Part shown: in pieces, positions 1-9,168 of the stretch
How the letters are laid out: each line of letters starts with the position of its first letter
How positions within the stretch are numbered: the first letter of the stretch is position 1
Notes under the pieces: model-generated
What the model was told of the DNA's origin: nothing
Seen by the model: only the letters and a program-made list of their open reading frames with translations
Databases searched by the model: none
Translations under genes and position numbers: made by a program
Assembly (NCBI GenBank): GCA_910575545.1
Contig: CAJTFH010000002.1
Location: 62,001-126,000, forward strand
Direction: 5' to 3'
Origin: Bacteroidales bacterium
GTDB lineage: Bacteria; Bacteroidota; Bacteroidia; Bacteroidales; Muribaculaceae
DNA length: 64,000 bases

Positions 1-604
1 CGGTTATTACAATCTCTTTACCCCCTTCTTCAGCGGTTTTGCGGGCTTGCTCCACCATTGAGGCCACAGACCCGGAGCGGCTGCGTCCGCGCGCGGCGGG
101 AATGGTGCAGTAGGTGCACCAGTAGTCGCATCCGTCTTGCACTTTCAGGAAATAGCGAGTGCGGTCACCCCGTGAGCATGAGGGGGTGAATGTGCGTATA
201 TCTTTGGCGGGTGTGATATGGTTCTGAGGGGTGTGTTCTGCAATCCATTTGCGCAGGAAGGCGGTCAGCTCCCCTTTGCGGTCGTTGCCGGCGACGATTG
301 CCACACCTTCGATTTCCGCAACTTCAGCAGGTTTCAACTGGGCGTAGCAGCCGGTGACGAGTATGTCGGCTTGAGGATAGCGGCGATGGAAAGAGCGGAT
401 GGTCTGGCGGCATTTCTTGTCGGCCAGTTCGGTGACGCTGCAGGTGTTGACAACTATTATGTCGGGAGTTTCCCCTTCACCGGCGCGCACAATCCCCTCA
501 TCGGCAAAGGCGCGGGCCACTGTCGATGTCTCTGCGAAGTTGAGTTTGCACCCGAAAGTGTGGAACATCGCCTTGAGGGTGCCGAAAGTGCTGTTATCGA
601 TCAT
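1..604 (-). CDS. mtaB: tRNA threonylcarbamoyladenosine methylthiotransferase MtaB (5' part of gene)
   Basis: The gene runs off the left edge; about 201 N-terminal codons are present. MtaB is a radical-SAM enzyme that adds a methylthio group to t6A37 of tRNAs decoding ANN codons. The N-terminal cluster-binding cysteines are visible in HTFGCKLN, NTCSVT and GCYAQL, and the radical-SAM motif CDYWCTYC lies at about residues 159-166, followed by IPAARGRSRSGS. The CDYWCTYC form and the following ARGRSR stretch fit MtaB better than MiaB or RimO, but the C-terminal TRAM domain is outside the window, so the subfamily rests on the N-terminal half. The start ATG at 604 gives MIDNSTFGTLKAMF. Nothing on the minus strand just upstream suggests an operon partner; serB ends at 722 on the same strand. 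Confidence 0.85.
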   Translation of the reverse strand, partial: MIDNSTFGTLKAMFHTFGCKLNFAETSTVARAFADEGIVRAGEGETPDIIVVNTCSVTELADKKCRQTIRSFHRRYPQADILVTGCYAQLKPAEVAEIEGVAIVAGNDRKGELTAFLRKWIAEHTPQNHITPAKDIRTFTPSCSRGDRTRYFLKVQDGCDYWCTYCTIPAARGRSRSGSVASMVEQARKTAEEGGKEIVIT

Positions 605-721
605 GGGGTGGGGATTGAAGTAAGAAGTGGGTGGAAGTCTGACAAGTCGGCAAGGAGAGGGATAATATCAGTGGAGAGATAGTGGCATATCACATTTAGG
701 TTATAATATTTTACTTCTTAA

Positions 722-1990
722 CTAACTGATATACGAATCTTTGAAGCCGATGAAGTAGAGCACTCCGTCGAGGCCGATTGTTGAGATTGACTGTTTGGCG
801 GTGGCCTTTACTTTCGGTTTGGCATGGAAGGCCACTCCGAGACCTGCGGCGGAGAGCATTGGCAGGTCGTTGGCTCCGTCACCTACGGCGATGGTCTGGG
901 CGATATTGACGTTCTCAACCTGGGCGATGAGTTTTAGCAGCTCGGCTTTGCGTTTGCCGTCGACGATTTCGCCGACGTAGTTGCCGGTTAGCTTGCCGTC
1001 GGCCACTTCGAGTTCGTTGGCATAAACGTAGTCGAAACCGAATTTGCGTTTGAGGTAGTCGCCGAAGAAAGTGAAGCCGCCTGACAGGATGGCGGTCTTG
1101 AATCCGGCGCGTTTCAGCACCTCCATCATACGCCCGACACCTTCGGTAATGGGGAGCTTCTCGGCGATATCCTGCATTACGCTGACATCGAGACCTTTCA
1201 GCAGGGCGACACGTTCACGGAAACTTTCGTTGAAGTCGATTTCACCACGCATGGCGCGCTCGGTTATGGCTTTCACCTGGTCGCCGACTCCGGCGCGCTC
1301 GGCTAGCTGGTCGATGCATTCTGTCTGGATGAGTGTGGAATCCATATCGAAGCATATCAGGCGGCGGCAGCGGCGGTAGATGGTATCCTCCTGCAAAGAT
1401 ATGTCGAACCCTTCTTCAGATGAAATGGATATGAAGCGGCTCTGCATTTCAGATCGGTTGGCGGGTGTGCCGCGTACGGAAAACTCGATGCAGGCTTTTG
1501 CCTGGGGCTGTGCGGCTTCGTTTAGTGGCGGGCGTCCTGTGAGGCGCTGTATGGCATCTATGTTAAGTCCCTGTTCGGCTACGACTTCTGACACAAGGGC
1601 GATGTGGCGGGCTGTCAGTCGGCGGCCTAACAGGGTTATGATCCATCGGTTTTTTCCCTGGCGGCTGACCCAGTTGTTGTATTCCTCGACGGTGACGGGG
1701 GAGAAGCGGATTTTGACCCCGAGGTCGTAGGCTTTGAAAAGCAGGTCTTTGAGAATGTCGCCCGATACGTCGCTGGTGGTGCGGAAAAGTATTCCCAACG
1801 ATAGGTTATGGTGGATGTCGGCCTGGCCGATGTCGAGAATCATGGCATCGTATTTGGCCAGTATCGCCGTAAGGGCTGCGGTCACACCGGGGCGGTCCTG
1901 GCCGCTGATGTTAATCAGTATCAGTTCCAGGTTTGCCGGAATCTCTTCGGTTGATGCGGGGGCGGTTATGTTGTTGTCAGTGTTGTGCAT
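722..1990 (-). CDS. serB: Phosphoserine phosphatase SerB with N-terminal ACT domains
   Basis: This enzyme hydrolyses L-phosphoserine to serine, the last step of serine synthesis, in the cytoplasm. The first 200 residues of the 422-residue protein look like two ACT-type regulatory domains (the first begins around LELILINISGQDRPGV, residues 21-36). The HAD phosphatase domain follows, with motif I DMDST at 215-219, motif II around SGGF at 303-306 and motif III GDGANDLPML at 370-379. All catalytic aspartates are present. The length is typical of the two-ACT SerB form. The start gives MHNTDNNITA with an acidic, probably disordered leader of about 20 residues. It lies 35 bp downstream of the lytic transglycosylase gene on the same strand, so co-transcription is possible. 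Confidence 0.95.
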   Translation of the reverse strand: MHNTDNNITAPASTEEIPANLELILINISGQDRPGVTAALTAILAKYDAMILDIGQADIHHNLSLGILFRTTSDVSGDILKDLLFKAYDLGVKIRFSPVTVEEYNNWVSRQGKNRWIITLLGRRLTARHIALVSEVVAEQGLNIDAIQRLTGRPPLNEAAQPQAKACIEFSVRGTPANRSEMQSRFISISSEEGFDISLQEDTIYRRCRRLICFDMDSTLIQTECIDQLAERAGVGDQVKAITERAMRGEIDFNESFRERVALLKGLDVSVMQDIAEKLPITEGVGRMMEVLKRAGFKTAILSGGFTFFGDYLKRKFGFDYVYANELEVADGKLTGNYVGEIVDGKRKAELLKLIAQVENVNIAQTIAVGDGANDLPMLSAAGLGVAFHAKPKVKATAKQSISTIGLDGVLYFIGFKDSYIS

Positions 1991-2025
1991 ATGGTTGTCG
2001 GTTTGGCCGTGTCAGTCGGAAAGGG

Positions 2026-3798
2026 TTATTTCACTTTCAGCTTGTCGCCTATGTCGAGCTTGTCGTTGCGGAGGTTGTTGAGGTTCTGCAGCTCCTTGAC
2101 GGTCATGCCGTGGGCTTTTGCAATCTTATAGAGGCTGTCACCTTTTCTGACTGTGTAGGTTTTGGTTTTGTTGTTATTCGCCTTCCGGGAGTTTGTGTCG
2201 TTTTTCTTTTTATGTTTCCGGGAAGCCTCCTGTTTGGCTTTTGAAGACTGGAAGCTGTTTCCGACTTTCACCGAAGTGGCCGATTGCGGTTCGGATGTCT
2301 CGGCCTCGATGTCGGCGGTCTCGTGTTCGGTTAACGGTGTATCACCCTCCTGTGCAGGGGCTATTGAATCGGCCTGAGCCGCAGGGTTCGAGGCATCGGC
2401 TGCTATTGAATCGTTGGGTTGGGTCTCCGTTTCGGGATTCTTCACCAGCAGATTGTCGTCGGGTTGAGGCTGCGGTTGGTTCTTATATGGTCTGAATTCC
2501 CTGACAGAGGTGATTACTTTCAAAGTCTGGCCGCGTCGGGGCTTGGATATGTTGCCGTTGGCGCGTTTTAGGCTGCGGAGGGTGACTCCGTATTTTTTCG
2601 CTATCGACGCCATGGTCTCGTTGCGGCGCACTTTGTGGTATTTTGTCTGTTCCTCAGTGACCCATTCTCCCTCCTGGCCGTCGACAGTCGCATGTTGCGG
2701 CTCTAAACCGGTTGAGGGCTCAACAACGTCGCGCCGGGCATATAGCGTTGTGTTGTGGTTGGCAATGGCGTCTTCGCTCATTATGTAGGAGTAGATCTGG
2801 TTGGCCGGGAGCACCAGTGGATAGGGCCGTATATCGCCGGGTATCACCTGTTTGCGGTATTGCGGGTTAAGAATCTGAATTTCTTCTACCGGGATATGGA
2901 GCACGTCGGCAATCTGTTGGAAATGGATTCGCCGTTTGACGTGCACGGAGTCGGTCAATATGGGCCGTTTTGCCAGGGCGGGGGATATGTTGTGTTTGTT
3001 GTAGTAGTTCATCACATAGTTCGCGGCGATGAAGCATGGCACATATCCGCGTGTTTCCGCCGGCAGGTATGGATAGATTGTCCAGAAATCTTTCTTTTCT
3101 CCCTCGCAACGGCGGAGGGCTTTGTTGACGTTGCCTGGGCCGCAGTTGTAGGCGGCGATTGCCAGCGACCAATCGTTGTAGATGTCGTGGAGCTGGCGTA
3201 GGTATTTGGTGGCGGCTTCGGAGGATCTCACCGGGTCGCGGCGCTCGTCGACGAGGGCGTTGATTTCCAGCCCCAGCCCGCGGGCGGTGGGGAGCATAAT
3301 CTGCCACAGCCCTGTGGCTCCGGCACGCGACACGGCATCGGGGTTGAGCGCCGATTCGATAATAGGGAGATATTTAAGCTCGTTGGGAATCCCTTCACGC
3401 TCAAGCGCCTGCTCGAAAATGGGCATGTAATAGAGGCTCATGCCGAGCATACTCTCAACGAGTGAGCGTTTTTTGCCGGTATACATGTTGATGTAGTTGC
3501 GCACCACCGAATTAAACGGCATCTCTATGGCTGTAGGCATCGTTTTAAGGCGCGCAATCAGTTCTTCATCGGAGGTTTCCACATCGGGGCGCAGGTCGGC
3601 CTCTTTGTCGAGGGCTGTGTAGGTCTCGAGATACCAGTTCTGCATCATTTTATGCACGTCGGTCTCCACACTTTCGGGATATATGATGGTGGAGTCGTTG
3701 GCGTGGTCGGCGAGCGACAGCACCGAAGGCCTTGCAGCGGCACTCATGGCGGCTGTGGCCATAATGGCCGACATTATGAATTTGCGAATGACTGTCAT
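2026..3798 (-). CDS. mltD: MltD-like membrane-associated lytic transglycosylase with LysM domains
   Basis: This is a secreted murein hydrolase that cleaves glycan strands to 1,6-anhydroMurNAc products. An N-terminal signal peptide ends near residue 22 (ATAAMSAAARP). The SLT domain at about 115-250 holds the catalytic glutamate in LPIIESALNP (Glu148) and the family signatures GLWQIMLPTA and AAYNCGPGNVNKA. Two LysM peptidoglycan-binding modules are clear, at about 385-430 (KYHKVRRNETMASIAKKYG) and 546-590 (YTVRKGDSLYKIAKAHG). The stretch between them is acidic, low in complexity and then Lys-rich, so probably a flexible linker. It sits 12 bp downstream of the DUF5683 gene and is probably co-transcribed with it. 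Family assignment is strong; the exact symbol is by analogy. Confidence 0.9.
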   Translation of the reverse strand: MTVIRKFIMSAIMATAAMSAAARPSVLSLADHANDSTIIYPESVETDVHKMMQNWYLETYTALDKEADLRPDVETSDEELIARLKTMPTAIEMPFNSVVRNYINMYTGKKRSLVESMLGMSLYYMPIFEQALEREGIPNELKYLPIIESALNPDAVSRAGATGLWQIMLPTARGLGLEINALVDERRDPVRSSEAATKYLRQLHDIYNDWSLAIAAYNCGPGNVNKALRRCEGEKKDFWTIYPYLPAETRGYVPCFIAANYVMNYYNKHNISPALAKRPILTDSVHVKRRIHFQQIADVLHIPVEEIQILNPQYRKQVIPGDIRPYPLVLPANQIYSYIMSEDAIANHNTTLYARRDVVEPSTGLEPQHATVDGQEGEWVTEEQTKYHKVRRNETMASIAKKYGVTLRSLKRANGNISKPRRGQTLKVITSVREFRPYKNQPQPQPDDNLLVKNPETETQPNDSIAADASNPAAQADSIAPAQEGDTPLTEHETADIEAETSEPQSATSVKVGNSFQSSKAKQEASRKHKKKNDTNSRKANNNKTKTYTVRKGDSLYKIAKAHGMTVKELQNLNNLRNDKLDIGDKLKVK

Positions 3799-3810
3799 TG
3801 TCGGAAAATG

Positions 3811-4731
3811 TTAGAAATTAAGCGCCCACACAAGTCCGACCGACGGATAGCGTTGCCGGCCGTCCTGCATCAGGGCGGGCACCACATCCATTGTAAGGTC
3901 GGGTGTGATGTCGAAATGGGAGAGTGAGGCGTCGACATAGGCGTCGACCATGGCAAGGAGATAGACCCCCACCATGGCTATGATGCACAGGTCGCGGTTG
4001 CGCCGGAAATAATTCTTGCGCGAGCGCAACACATTGCGCAGCCATGATTTATCGAGGTTCTCTTCTTTCACGTTTGGGGAGAACAGATCCATGTAGCTTT
4101 TCGTGTCGGGGTCGTTGTCGAGCAGGTCGGCATATGCCTTGGTGTAGTCGGTCAGCATGGAGCTGTTCCAGTTTGTGGCATATGCCAGGCCGAGATACCC
4201 GCCGACGATTATAGGGAGTTTCCAATATCGCCGGTTGTAGACCTGCCCAAGACCTGGGAAGAGGGCGGCGAACCATACGGCTTTTGTTGGGTCTGGATTG
4301 AACTCATATGGTCTGGGCATCCATTCGTCTTCTTTTTGCCGTTTTGTCAGGGCTGCAATGGAGTCGGCTTCGAGGGCTTCTCCGGCTGTGAGCATAGTCG
4401 AGTCGTTGAGTATGACCGGCACGGTGTCGACCGGTGTCACTTCCAGACGGCCGTTGTCAAGTTGAATTTCATCTTCAACCACCTCTGCAGGCCCTTTAAG
4501 CGGTTTGCCTATGGCTATGGAGTCGGGCAGTGCCGCGCGAGGGTCTGTGGATGCCGGTTCGGCATTCCGGTGTTTGACAGGGCGCGCAGCAGCCTTTTGG
4601 TTCTGTTGCTGGGCATATGCGTCTATGGGACATGACGACACAAGCAAGGCGGCAGCCAACGAGGCTGTCACCATCCGCTTGCTTTGCTCTTTCAGATTGC
4701 AAAACCAACGCCGCCCTTTCTGTTTCTTCAT
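3811..4731 (-). CDS. DUF5683 membrane protein
   Basis: 306 residues. The N-terminus (to about residue 41) is a hydrophobic export signal ending in YAQQ, with a cysteine (VSSCP) that could instead make it a lipoprotein. Residues 150-306 form the conserved DUF5683 region, including WFAALFPGLGQVYNRRYWK, a membrane segment around IIVGGYLGLAYA and a second around IIAMVGVYLLAMVDAYVDA. The GLGQ-Y-R--WK pattern also recalls TM2-type small membrane domains. Function is unknown. From memory, the family is often found in Bacteroidetes between parB and an MltD-type transglycosylase; here the transglycosylase partner is kept but parAB is absent. A promoter matching the Bacteroidetes consensus lies 50-80 bp upstream. 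Confidence 0.8.
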   Translation of the reverse strand: MKKQKGRRWFCNLKEQSKRMVTASLAAALLVSSCPIDAYAQQQNQKAAARPVKHRNAEPASTDPRAALPDSIAIGKPLKGPAEVVEDEIQLDNGRLEVTPVDTVPVILNDSTMLTAGEALEADSIAALTKRQKEDEWMPRPYEFNPDPTKAVWFAALFPGLGQVYNRRYWKLPIIVGGYLGLAYATNWNSSMLTDYTKAYADLLDNDPDTKSYMDLFSPNVKEENLDKSWLRNVLRSRKNYFRRNRDLCIIAMVGVYLLAMVDAYVDASLSHFDITPDLTMDVVPALMQDGRQRYPSVGLVWALNF

Positions 4732-4779
4732 ATATGGCTTATAGCTCGGCTCCCTTTGCCCCTATATGCTCTGTTTTTG

Positions 4780-4810
4780 CAAATTTACGGATTATATCCA
4801 ATCTGACAAA
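4780..4810 (-). promoter_or_regulatory. Bacteroidetes-type promoter for DUF5683-mltD
   Basis: Read on the minus strand there is TTTG (4807-4810), a 19-bp spacer and TAAATTTG (4780-4787). This matches the Bacteroides primary-sigma consensus TTTG-N19/20-TAnnTTTG. It lies in the 147-bp gap upstream of the DUF5683 start at 4731 and would give a leader of about 40 nt. Confidence 0.7.
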
Positions 4811-4878
4811 ATCGTTGTGTCGGGGTGCTGTCGCCTTATACAGCCTCTTAATGTTTTTTAATAGCCGGAATTGGCGGT

Positions 4879-7395
4879 TTAAGGTGTGTTTAACAGGCAG
4901 GAATATGTGGCAGACGGAGGTATGGTTATAGTCGATGTGCCGGTTAACGCGGTGGTCATGTTTACTGATACGGGTGATGTGCCTGGGTTTGTCAGGGTTA
5001 TTGAGCCGGGGTCTGAGGGCGATTTTACGGCTATGACCCGGGCGTCTTTATCGAGTACTTTGATGAAAACTTTCAGCACATCGGCCACCGAATGGTTGGC
5101 GTCGGCCTTGAAACAGGCTGATGCCGAACCGCTTGAGATAGTGGTCGGCACGGTGAACACTGGTGCCCCGCCCGGGCATGATATGTCGGAGACCCGGCAT
5201 GTGTCAGCACCGCCGAAATTGGATAGGAGCATGTAGAGGGTGCCGTCGGGGTCGGGCACGATTATGCCGTTCCATCCACGGGCTATTTTGCCGGAAAGAG
5301 GTTGGATGGCTTGCGCCATGGCCCATGTGGTCGGGGCGTCGGTATCGCTGTAGTAGACCAGCTGGCGCATGTCAACGACCTCTCCGGCATTGAACCTGCG
5401 ACGTTCTGCGGAATATAACGGATAGAATTTTGACGTTTCGATGGAGTTGCTTAGTGAGCGGTCGCCGAATGCCATGACATCCCTGCCCGGAGCGACTACC
5501 CCTATGGAATTATCGATGTTGACCCACGACGACTCCAGTTCGATGAAAGCTTTGCCATCTGAGACCTTGTGGTTTGAATCGCCATAGTGGAGCACGCGGC
5601 GTTCTTTCGTAAACGGATCAGTGCTGATTGCCAGCAAACCGCCGAGTTCGCGGGTTATTGACGATGGCTTGACGGCCTGCACCAGGTCTAAATAAATCAA
5701 AGCGTTACCGGGGGTGGAATAGATGGCGAAACGGTTGCTGAGGGTGCTGTCGTTGGTCAGAAGCTCCCCGTTCATTGTATAGGCTGTTCCATCAAACATG
5801 TAATTGCCGCTGGCCACCGGTATGGCGTTTGTGCGTCGTCCCTCAACTTCATACCACCCCAAAATGTTTCCGGTGTTGTTTGCCCGGAAGGGCACTATGA
5901 TTTTGTTGTTGTCAGGGGTGTTGGGGGTGAAATATCCGGTGTAGCTTTTGAGCCCGTCGCTCCAGGAGAAGCATGAGAACCGGTGGGGTGTTGATGCCCT
6001 GACGATGTTCTGCGACGGCAACATTCGCGTTTCTGCATACCGGCGGTTGAAATCGGCCCATGCGGTAGGCTCAACAGCAGAGGTCGGCATAAGGTGGTGC
6101 ATCAGCCATGTCATCATCACCCTGTGGGCCTGTACGCCCATGCGCCGTGCACCCACGTCGGCATTAAGAAGCCACGAACCGTCGGGGGTTGTCTGCTGCC
6201 GTGCCTTGACATATTTATATGCCATGTTTTCAAGCATCAGCGCATCGGGGTCGGCCAGGAAACATGCCATTGTTGAATAGGAGGTTATCTGGTCGAAAAG
6301 AAACAGGCTCCAGTCGTTGCCGTTTGGCATTGCCAGCTCCCCGTCGGCCAAGGCCAGCCAGTTAAGCACCCGGTCCATAACCTCTCGGTTGTTGTGCATC
6401 AACGCATTTGTGTGCCATTTCTCATGGCCGTGAAGTCCGGTCTGGAACAGTTTCATGGCCAGGGCAGCTTCGCCGAGTTCCTGCATCACCACATTCTGAT
6501 AGCTCGTATGGAAGAGGTCATGGTTCTGCAGGGTGTAGTCATCATATAGATTGGCCCCTTTATAGAGCTGCGCAACGGTAGTAGCGTCATATCCGGGGTC
6601 AACCACGGTGTTGTCGGATGCGTCGGATGGGTGGGAATAACTGTTTATGGCAAATTCCCGAAGCCTTTCAAACCATTTGGGCGCGAGCCGGTGGTCGGGA
6701 AACAATCCGAGGGAGGCAGCCAGCACATCTGCCTCCCAGCCGTTCTCTTCGGCTTTTGTGTCACCATTGAAACCTGTGGGCACGTCGCGCTCCAGCTCAT
6801 AGTTGCATTCGGCCACAAGCATCGCCTCGATACAGTCTTGCTGGCTTTGCGACAGCGATTCCCATTGGAAGAAGGCTGAATATGCCACCGACATGGCCCA
6901 TAGCGACGATTCCCACACATGGTCGTCTTTCGACACCGACCCCCAGTAGTCGCCACCTTTGCATGTTTTCAGCCTGTTGGCCTTGTGGGTGGAATAAGCG
7001 AAGACAAGCGACCGGCGCGCCATCGATTCCAGATTGTCCCATGTCACCCCTTCGGGGAGCGAGACCTGCCCTTTGCCATATCTAACCAGGAATGCGCAAA
7101 CCATTGAAAGGTCGGCGTTGGGTCTCACACCCCTTTCATCGCTTGCCATGGAATTTTCCCCCATGAAGCAGCCGCATTGTTCGCCGTACATGTTCGGAGT
7201 GTCACACTCCCGGAAATCAGCCTTCATGTAGGCTGAAAAATCGGCGAGCATCTGCAGCAGGTCGGTTTTCATCTTCTCCTCCGACACGAAATCATGTGTG
7301 ATTACCCCTTCTGTAGGGCTGTCGATGGCCGTTGTTGCGGATACGCATGAGATTCCGATGGAAATGGTTGCAATGATTGTCAATAGTCTTTTCAT
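4879..7395 (-). CDS. Large secreted protein, probable alpha/alpha-toroid carbohydrate-active enzyme of unrecognised family
   Basis: 838 residues with a signal peptide (MKRLLTIIATISIGISCVSA). I do not recognise a family with certainty. The first 450 residues are helical and rich in Trp, His and Tyr, with motifs such as GGDYWGS, NGWEADVLAASLG, LQNHDLFHTSY and GNDWSLFLFDQI. The second half changes to beta-rich sequence (WYEVEGRRTNAIPVASG, ITRELGGLLAISTDP). A helical toroid followed by a beta-sandwich is the layout of polysaccharide lyase family 8 and some heparinase-like lyases, so a secreted lyase is the best guess, but the PL8 Asn-His-Tyr-Arg catalytic set could not be assigned by eye. It starts 33 bp downstream of the histidine kinase gene and is probably in the same transcript. 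No obvious T9SS tail is present. Confidence 0.45.
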   Translation of the reverse strand: MKRLLTIIATISIGISCVSATTAIDSPTEGVITHDFVSEEKMKTDLLQMLADFSAYMKADFRECDTPNMYGEQCGCFMGENSMASDERGVRPNADLSMVCAFLVRYGKGQVSLPEGVTWDNLESMARRSLVFAYSTHKANRLKTCKGGDYWGSVSKDDHVWESSLWAMSVAYSAFFQWESLSQSQQDCIEAMLVAECNYELERDVPTGFNGDTKAEENGWEADVLAASLGLFPDHRLAPKWFERLREFAINSYSHPSDASDNTVVDPGYDATTVAQLYKGANLYDDYTLQNHDLFHTSYQNVVMQELGEAALAMKLFQTGLHGHEKWHTNALMHNNREVMDRVLNWLALADGELAMPNGNDWSLFLFDQITSYSTMACFLADPDALMLENMAYKYVKARQQTTPDGSWLLNADVGARRMGVQAHRVMMTWLMHHLMPTSAVEPTAWADFNRRYAETRMLPSQNIVRASTPHRFSCFSWSDGLKSYTGYFTPNTPDNNKIIVPFRANNTGNILGWYEVEGRRTNAIPVASGNYMFDGTAYTMNGELLTNDSTLSNRFAIYSTPGNALIYLDLVQAVKPSSITRELGGLLAISTDPFTKERRVLHYGDSNHKVSDGKAFIELESSWVNIDNSIGVVAPGRDVMAFGDRSLSNSIETSKFYPLYSAERRRFNAGEVVDMRQLVYYSDTDAPTTWAMAQAIQPLSGKIARGWNGIIVPDPDGTLYMLLSNFGGADTCRVSDISCPGGAPVFTVPTTISSGSASACFKADANHSVADVLKVFIKVLDKDARVIAVKSPSDPGSITLTNPGTSPVSVNMTTALTGTSTITIPPSATYSCLLNTP

Positions 7396-7428
7396 AATAA
7401 GGGTGATAGATTTGGGTTGGTTGAAAAA

Positions 7429-8412
7429 TCAGGGCAGTGATATGCTGAAAGAGGTACCCCATGGACTTGATGACATGAGTTCGATGTCGCCACCGTGCAT
7501 CCTTATTATCTGTCGGCTCAGATACAAGCCGATGCCAGAGCCTCCCGGTTTGGTGGTGAAGAAAGGCTGGAACAGGTTTTCCATCATATCAGGCGGGATG
7601 CCGCATCCGTTGTCGGATAATGTGATAAATGGGTGGTTGTCTGAGCATGTTACCATAACCTCGACTTTCGGGTTGTCGCGATCCTTAACGGCTTCGAGGG
7701 CATTGCGCAACAGGTTGATCATTGCCTGTCGGAACAGACCCGGGTCAACAGATGCAACCATATCATTTGCCACATAATATGTAATCACTCCTTCAGGCAG
7801 ACCGAGACTTGAGGCTGTCAGAGCCATCGACTTCTGCAATCCGCGGAATAATCCATGCATCTCTGTTGCGGTGGTTTCCGGTCTGGGCAGATGTGTGAGT
7901 TCGTAATAGGCGTCAAGAAAACGTTTTATCCCTTCGCTTTGGTTGCGGATAATGCCCACTGCGTCGTTGAACGAATCCCCGCTATAGCGTTGGGGATGAG
8001 TTTCCATGTCTGAGCTGACCGATACTATAGGGGTGATGGCATTTCGGAGCTCATGGCTCATAATCCGCAATATTCGGTCGTAGTAGAGCTTACGAGTTTC
8101 AAGGTCGAGCCTCGTTTTGTTATATTGTTCGATTATGCGGTTCATCGAGACTGACATCCGGTTGAGAGCCGGGTCGTCGCTTGGTGGAAACCGCAAGGTG
8201 GCGTCGTTCATCTCCAGTGCTTCCCCGAAAGCCGACACTGTGGCAACCACATTCCATATCAGACGGCATAATCCGGCAACAACGCCCGCCAGCAACACGG
8301 TTGAAAGAATCGCCTGTGGAATCATACCGGCCCACAGGAGCCATCCGGTCAAGACCGACAAGGCCACCAATGCCGCAAGATATATCCCGAAACATAACCT
8401 GAAACGTCTCAT
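7429..8412 (-). CDS. Sensor histidine kinase
   Basis: 327 residues. Two transmembrane helices lie at about 8-30 and 34-58 with almost no periplasmic loop, so the stimulus is probably sensed in or at the membrane. The HisKA phospho-acceptor is His120 in MSHELRN. The ATPase domain has the N box (INLLRNALEAV), G1 box (DNGCGIP), F box (FQPFFTTK) and G2 box (GGSGIGLYLS). The gene overlaps the upstream response regulator by 4 bp (ATGA), which fixes both starts and implies translational coupling. The pair is divergent from the TolC-HlyD-MacB-like efflux genes, which are its likely targets; that is inference from position. Confidence 0.92.
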   Translation of the reverse strand: MRRFRLCFGIYLAALVALSVLTGWLLWAGMIPQAILSTVLLAGVVAGLCRLIWNVVATVSAFGEALEMNDATLRFPPSDDPALNRMSVSMNRIIEQYNKTRLDLETRKLYYDRILRIMSHELRNAITPIVSVSSDMETHPQRYSGDSFNDAVGIIRNQSEGIKRFLDAYYELTHLPRPETTATEMHGLFRGLQKSMALTASSLGLPEGVITYYVANDMVASVDPGLFRQAMINLLRNALEAVKDRDNPKVEVMVTCSDNHPFITLSDNGCGIPPDMMENLFQPFFTTKPGGSGIGLYLSRQIIRMHGGDIELMSSSPWGTSFSISLP

Positions 8413-8987
8413 AGTTTTTTAAGCTGGTTATATAATGTCTGACGGTTGACACCCAGACGCTCGGCTGCCTGGGTCAGGTTGCCGCCGCATTGTTCTACCA
8501 CACTCTTTATATGTTCGCTCTTGATTTGGTCGAGTGTCATATGCCGCCGTTGCAGGTCGTGTTTCCTGAGTTCACTGGCTGCATTTAGTGCCGTTTTTGT
8601 GGCCAAGGCTTCACGGTTACGGTTTATGGCGCGGTGGAGTTTGGCAATCAGCTCGTTGTTATTCCATGGTTTGGTGACGAAATCGTCGGCACCACGTTTC
8701 ATCGATTCGACCGCCAGCTCCACATCGCCGAAAGCGGTAATAAGCACTACCGCCGGAGGTGATTCCAGCTCTTTGATTCGCGAAAGCCAGAAAAGGCCGT
8801 CGCTCCCGTCGAGTTTGCGGTTGTCGAAATTCATGTCGAGCAACACCGCGTCGATATCGCCTGTTGCGAGCAATGCGGGAATCAGCGTGGGGTCGCCCAC
8901 GGCTGCCACATGGCCGAATTCTTCGGCCAGCACCATCTTCAGCGTGATACGGATGGCTTGGTTGTCGTCGATTACAAGTATCTTCAC
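8409..8987 (-). CDS. Response regulator, RegA/PrrA-like (receiver plus Fis-type HTH, no AAA+ domain)
   Basis: 192 residues. The receiver domain (1-120) has the acidic pair Asp7/Asp8 in VIDDN, phospho-acceptor Asp51 in LLDMNF, the switch threonine in LITAFGD and the lysine in FVTKPW. The C-terminus (about 150-192) is a Fis/NtrC-type helix-turn-helix: CGGNLTQAAERLGVNRQTLYNQL. The sigma-54-activating AAA+ module that normally sits between these two domains is absent, and no remnant of it is seen, so the protein has the architecture and size of the RegA/ActR/PrrA class and should act without sigma-54. A possible -7 box (CAAAAGTA on the plus strand, 8993-9000) lies so close to the start that the message could be nearly leaderless. 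Confidence 0.9.
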   Translation of the reverse strand: MKILVIDDNQAIRITLKMVLAEEFGHVAAVGDPTLIPALLATGDIDAVLLDMNFDNRKLDGSDGLFWLSRIKELESPPAVVLITAFGDVELAVESMKRGADDFVTKPWNNNELIAKLHRAINRNREALATKTALNAASELRKHDLQRRHMTLDQIKSEHIKSVVEQCGGNLTQAAERLGVNRQTLYNQLKKL

Positions 8988-9062
8988 AATTGCAAAAGTA
9001 ACATTAATGGTTCATATCACGATGGTCTTCTCGACGATAAATCACACTTCCAATTAATGATT

Positions 9063-9077
9063 GTCTATTTTTTAGAC
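9063..9077. repeat. Short inverted repeat in the divergent control region of the efflux genes
   Basis: GTCTA (9063-9067), five T, TAGAC (9073-9077). It sits in the 181-bp gap between the response regulator and the tolC start, the only place both directions could be controlled from. The motif GTCTA recurs in the hairpin just after the tolC stop. It may be a regulator site; this is a guess from position. Confidence 0.3.
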
Positions 9078-9168
9078 GATTTCATGAGGTGGAATGCATG
9101 TTTCGTCGGAAAAACTTCAAAACGGGTTCAAAGCCGGTTACCTTTGCCTTGTCAAAACCAATCTAACG

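Noticed and set aside
9094-9168. Upstream in-frame ATG for the first TolC gene
   Set aside because: It would place 25 residues ahead of a complete signal peptide; the ATG at 9169 is the natural start.
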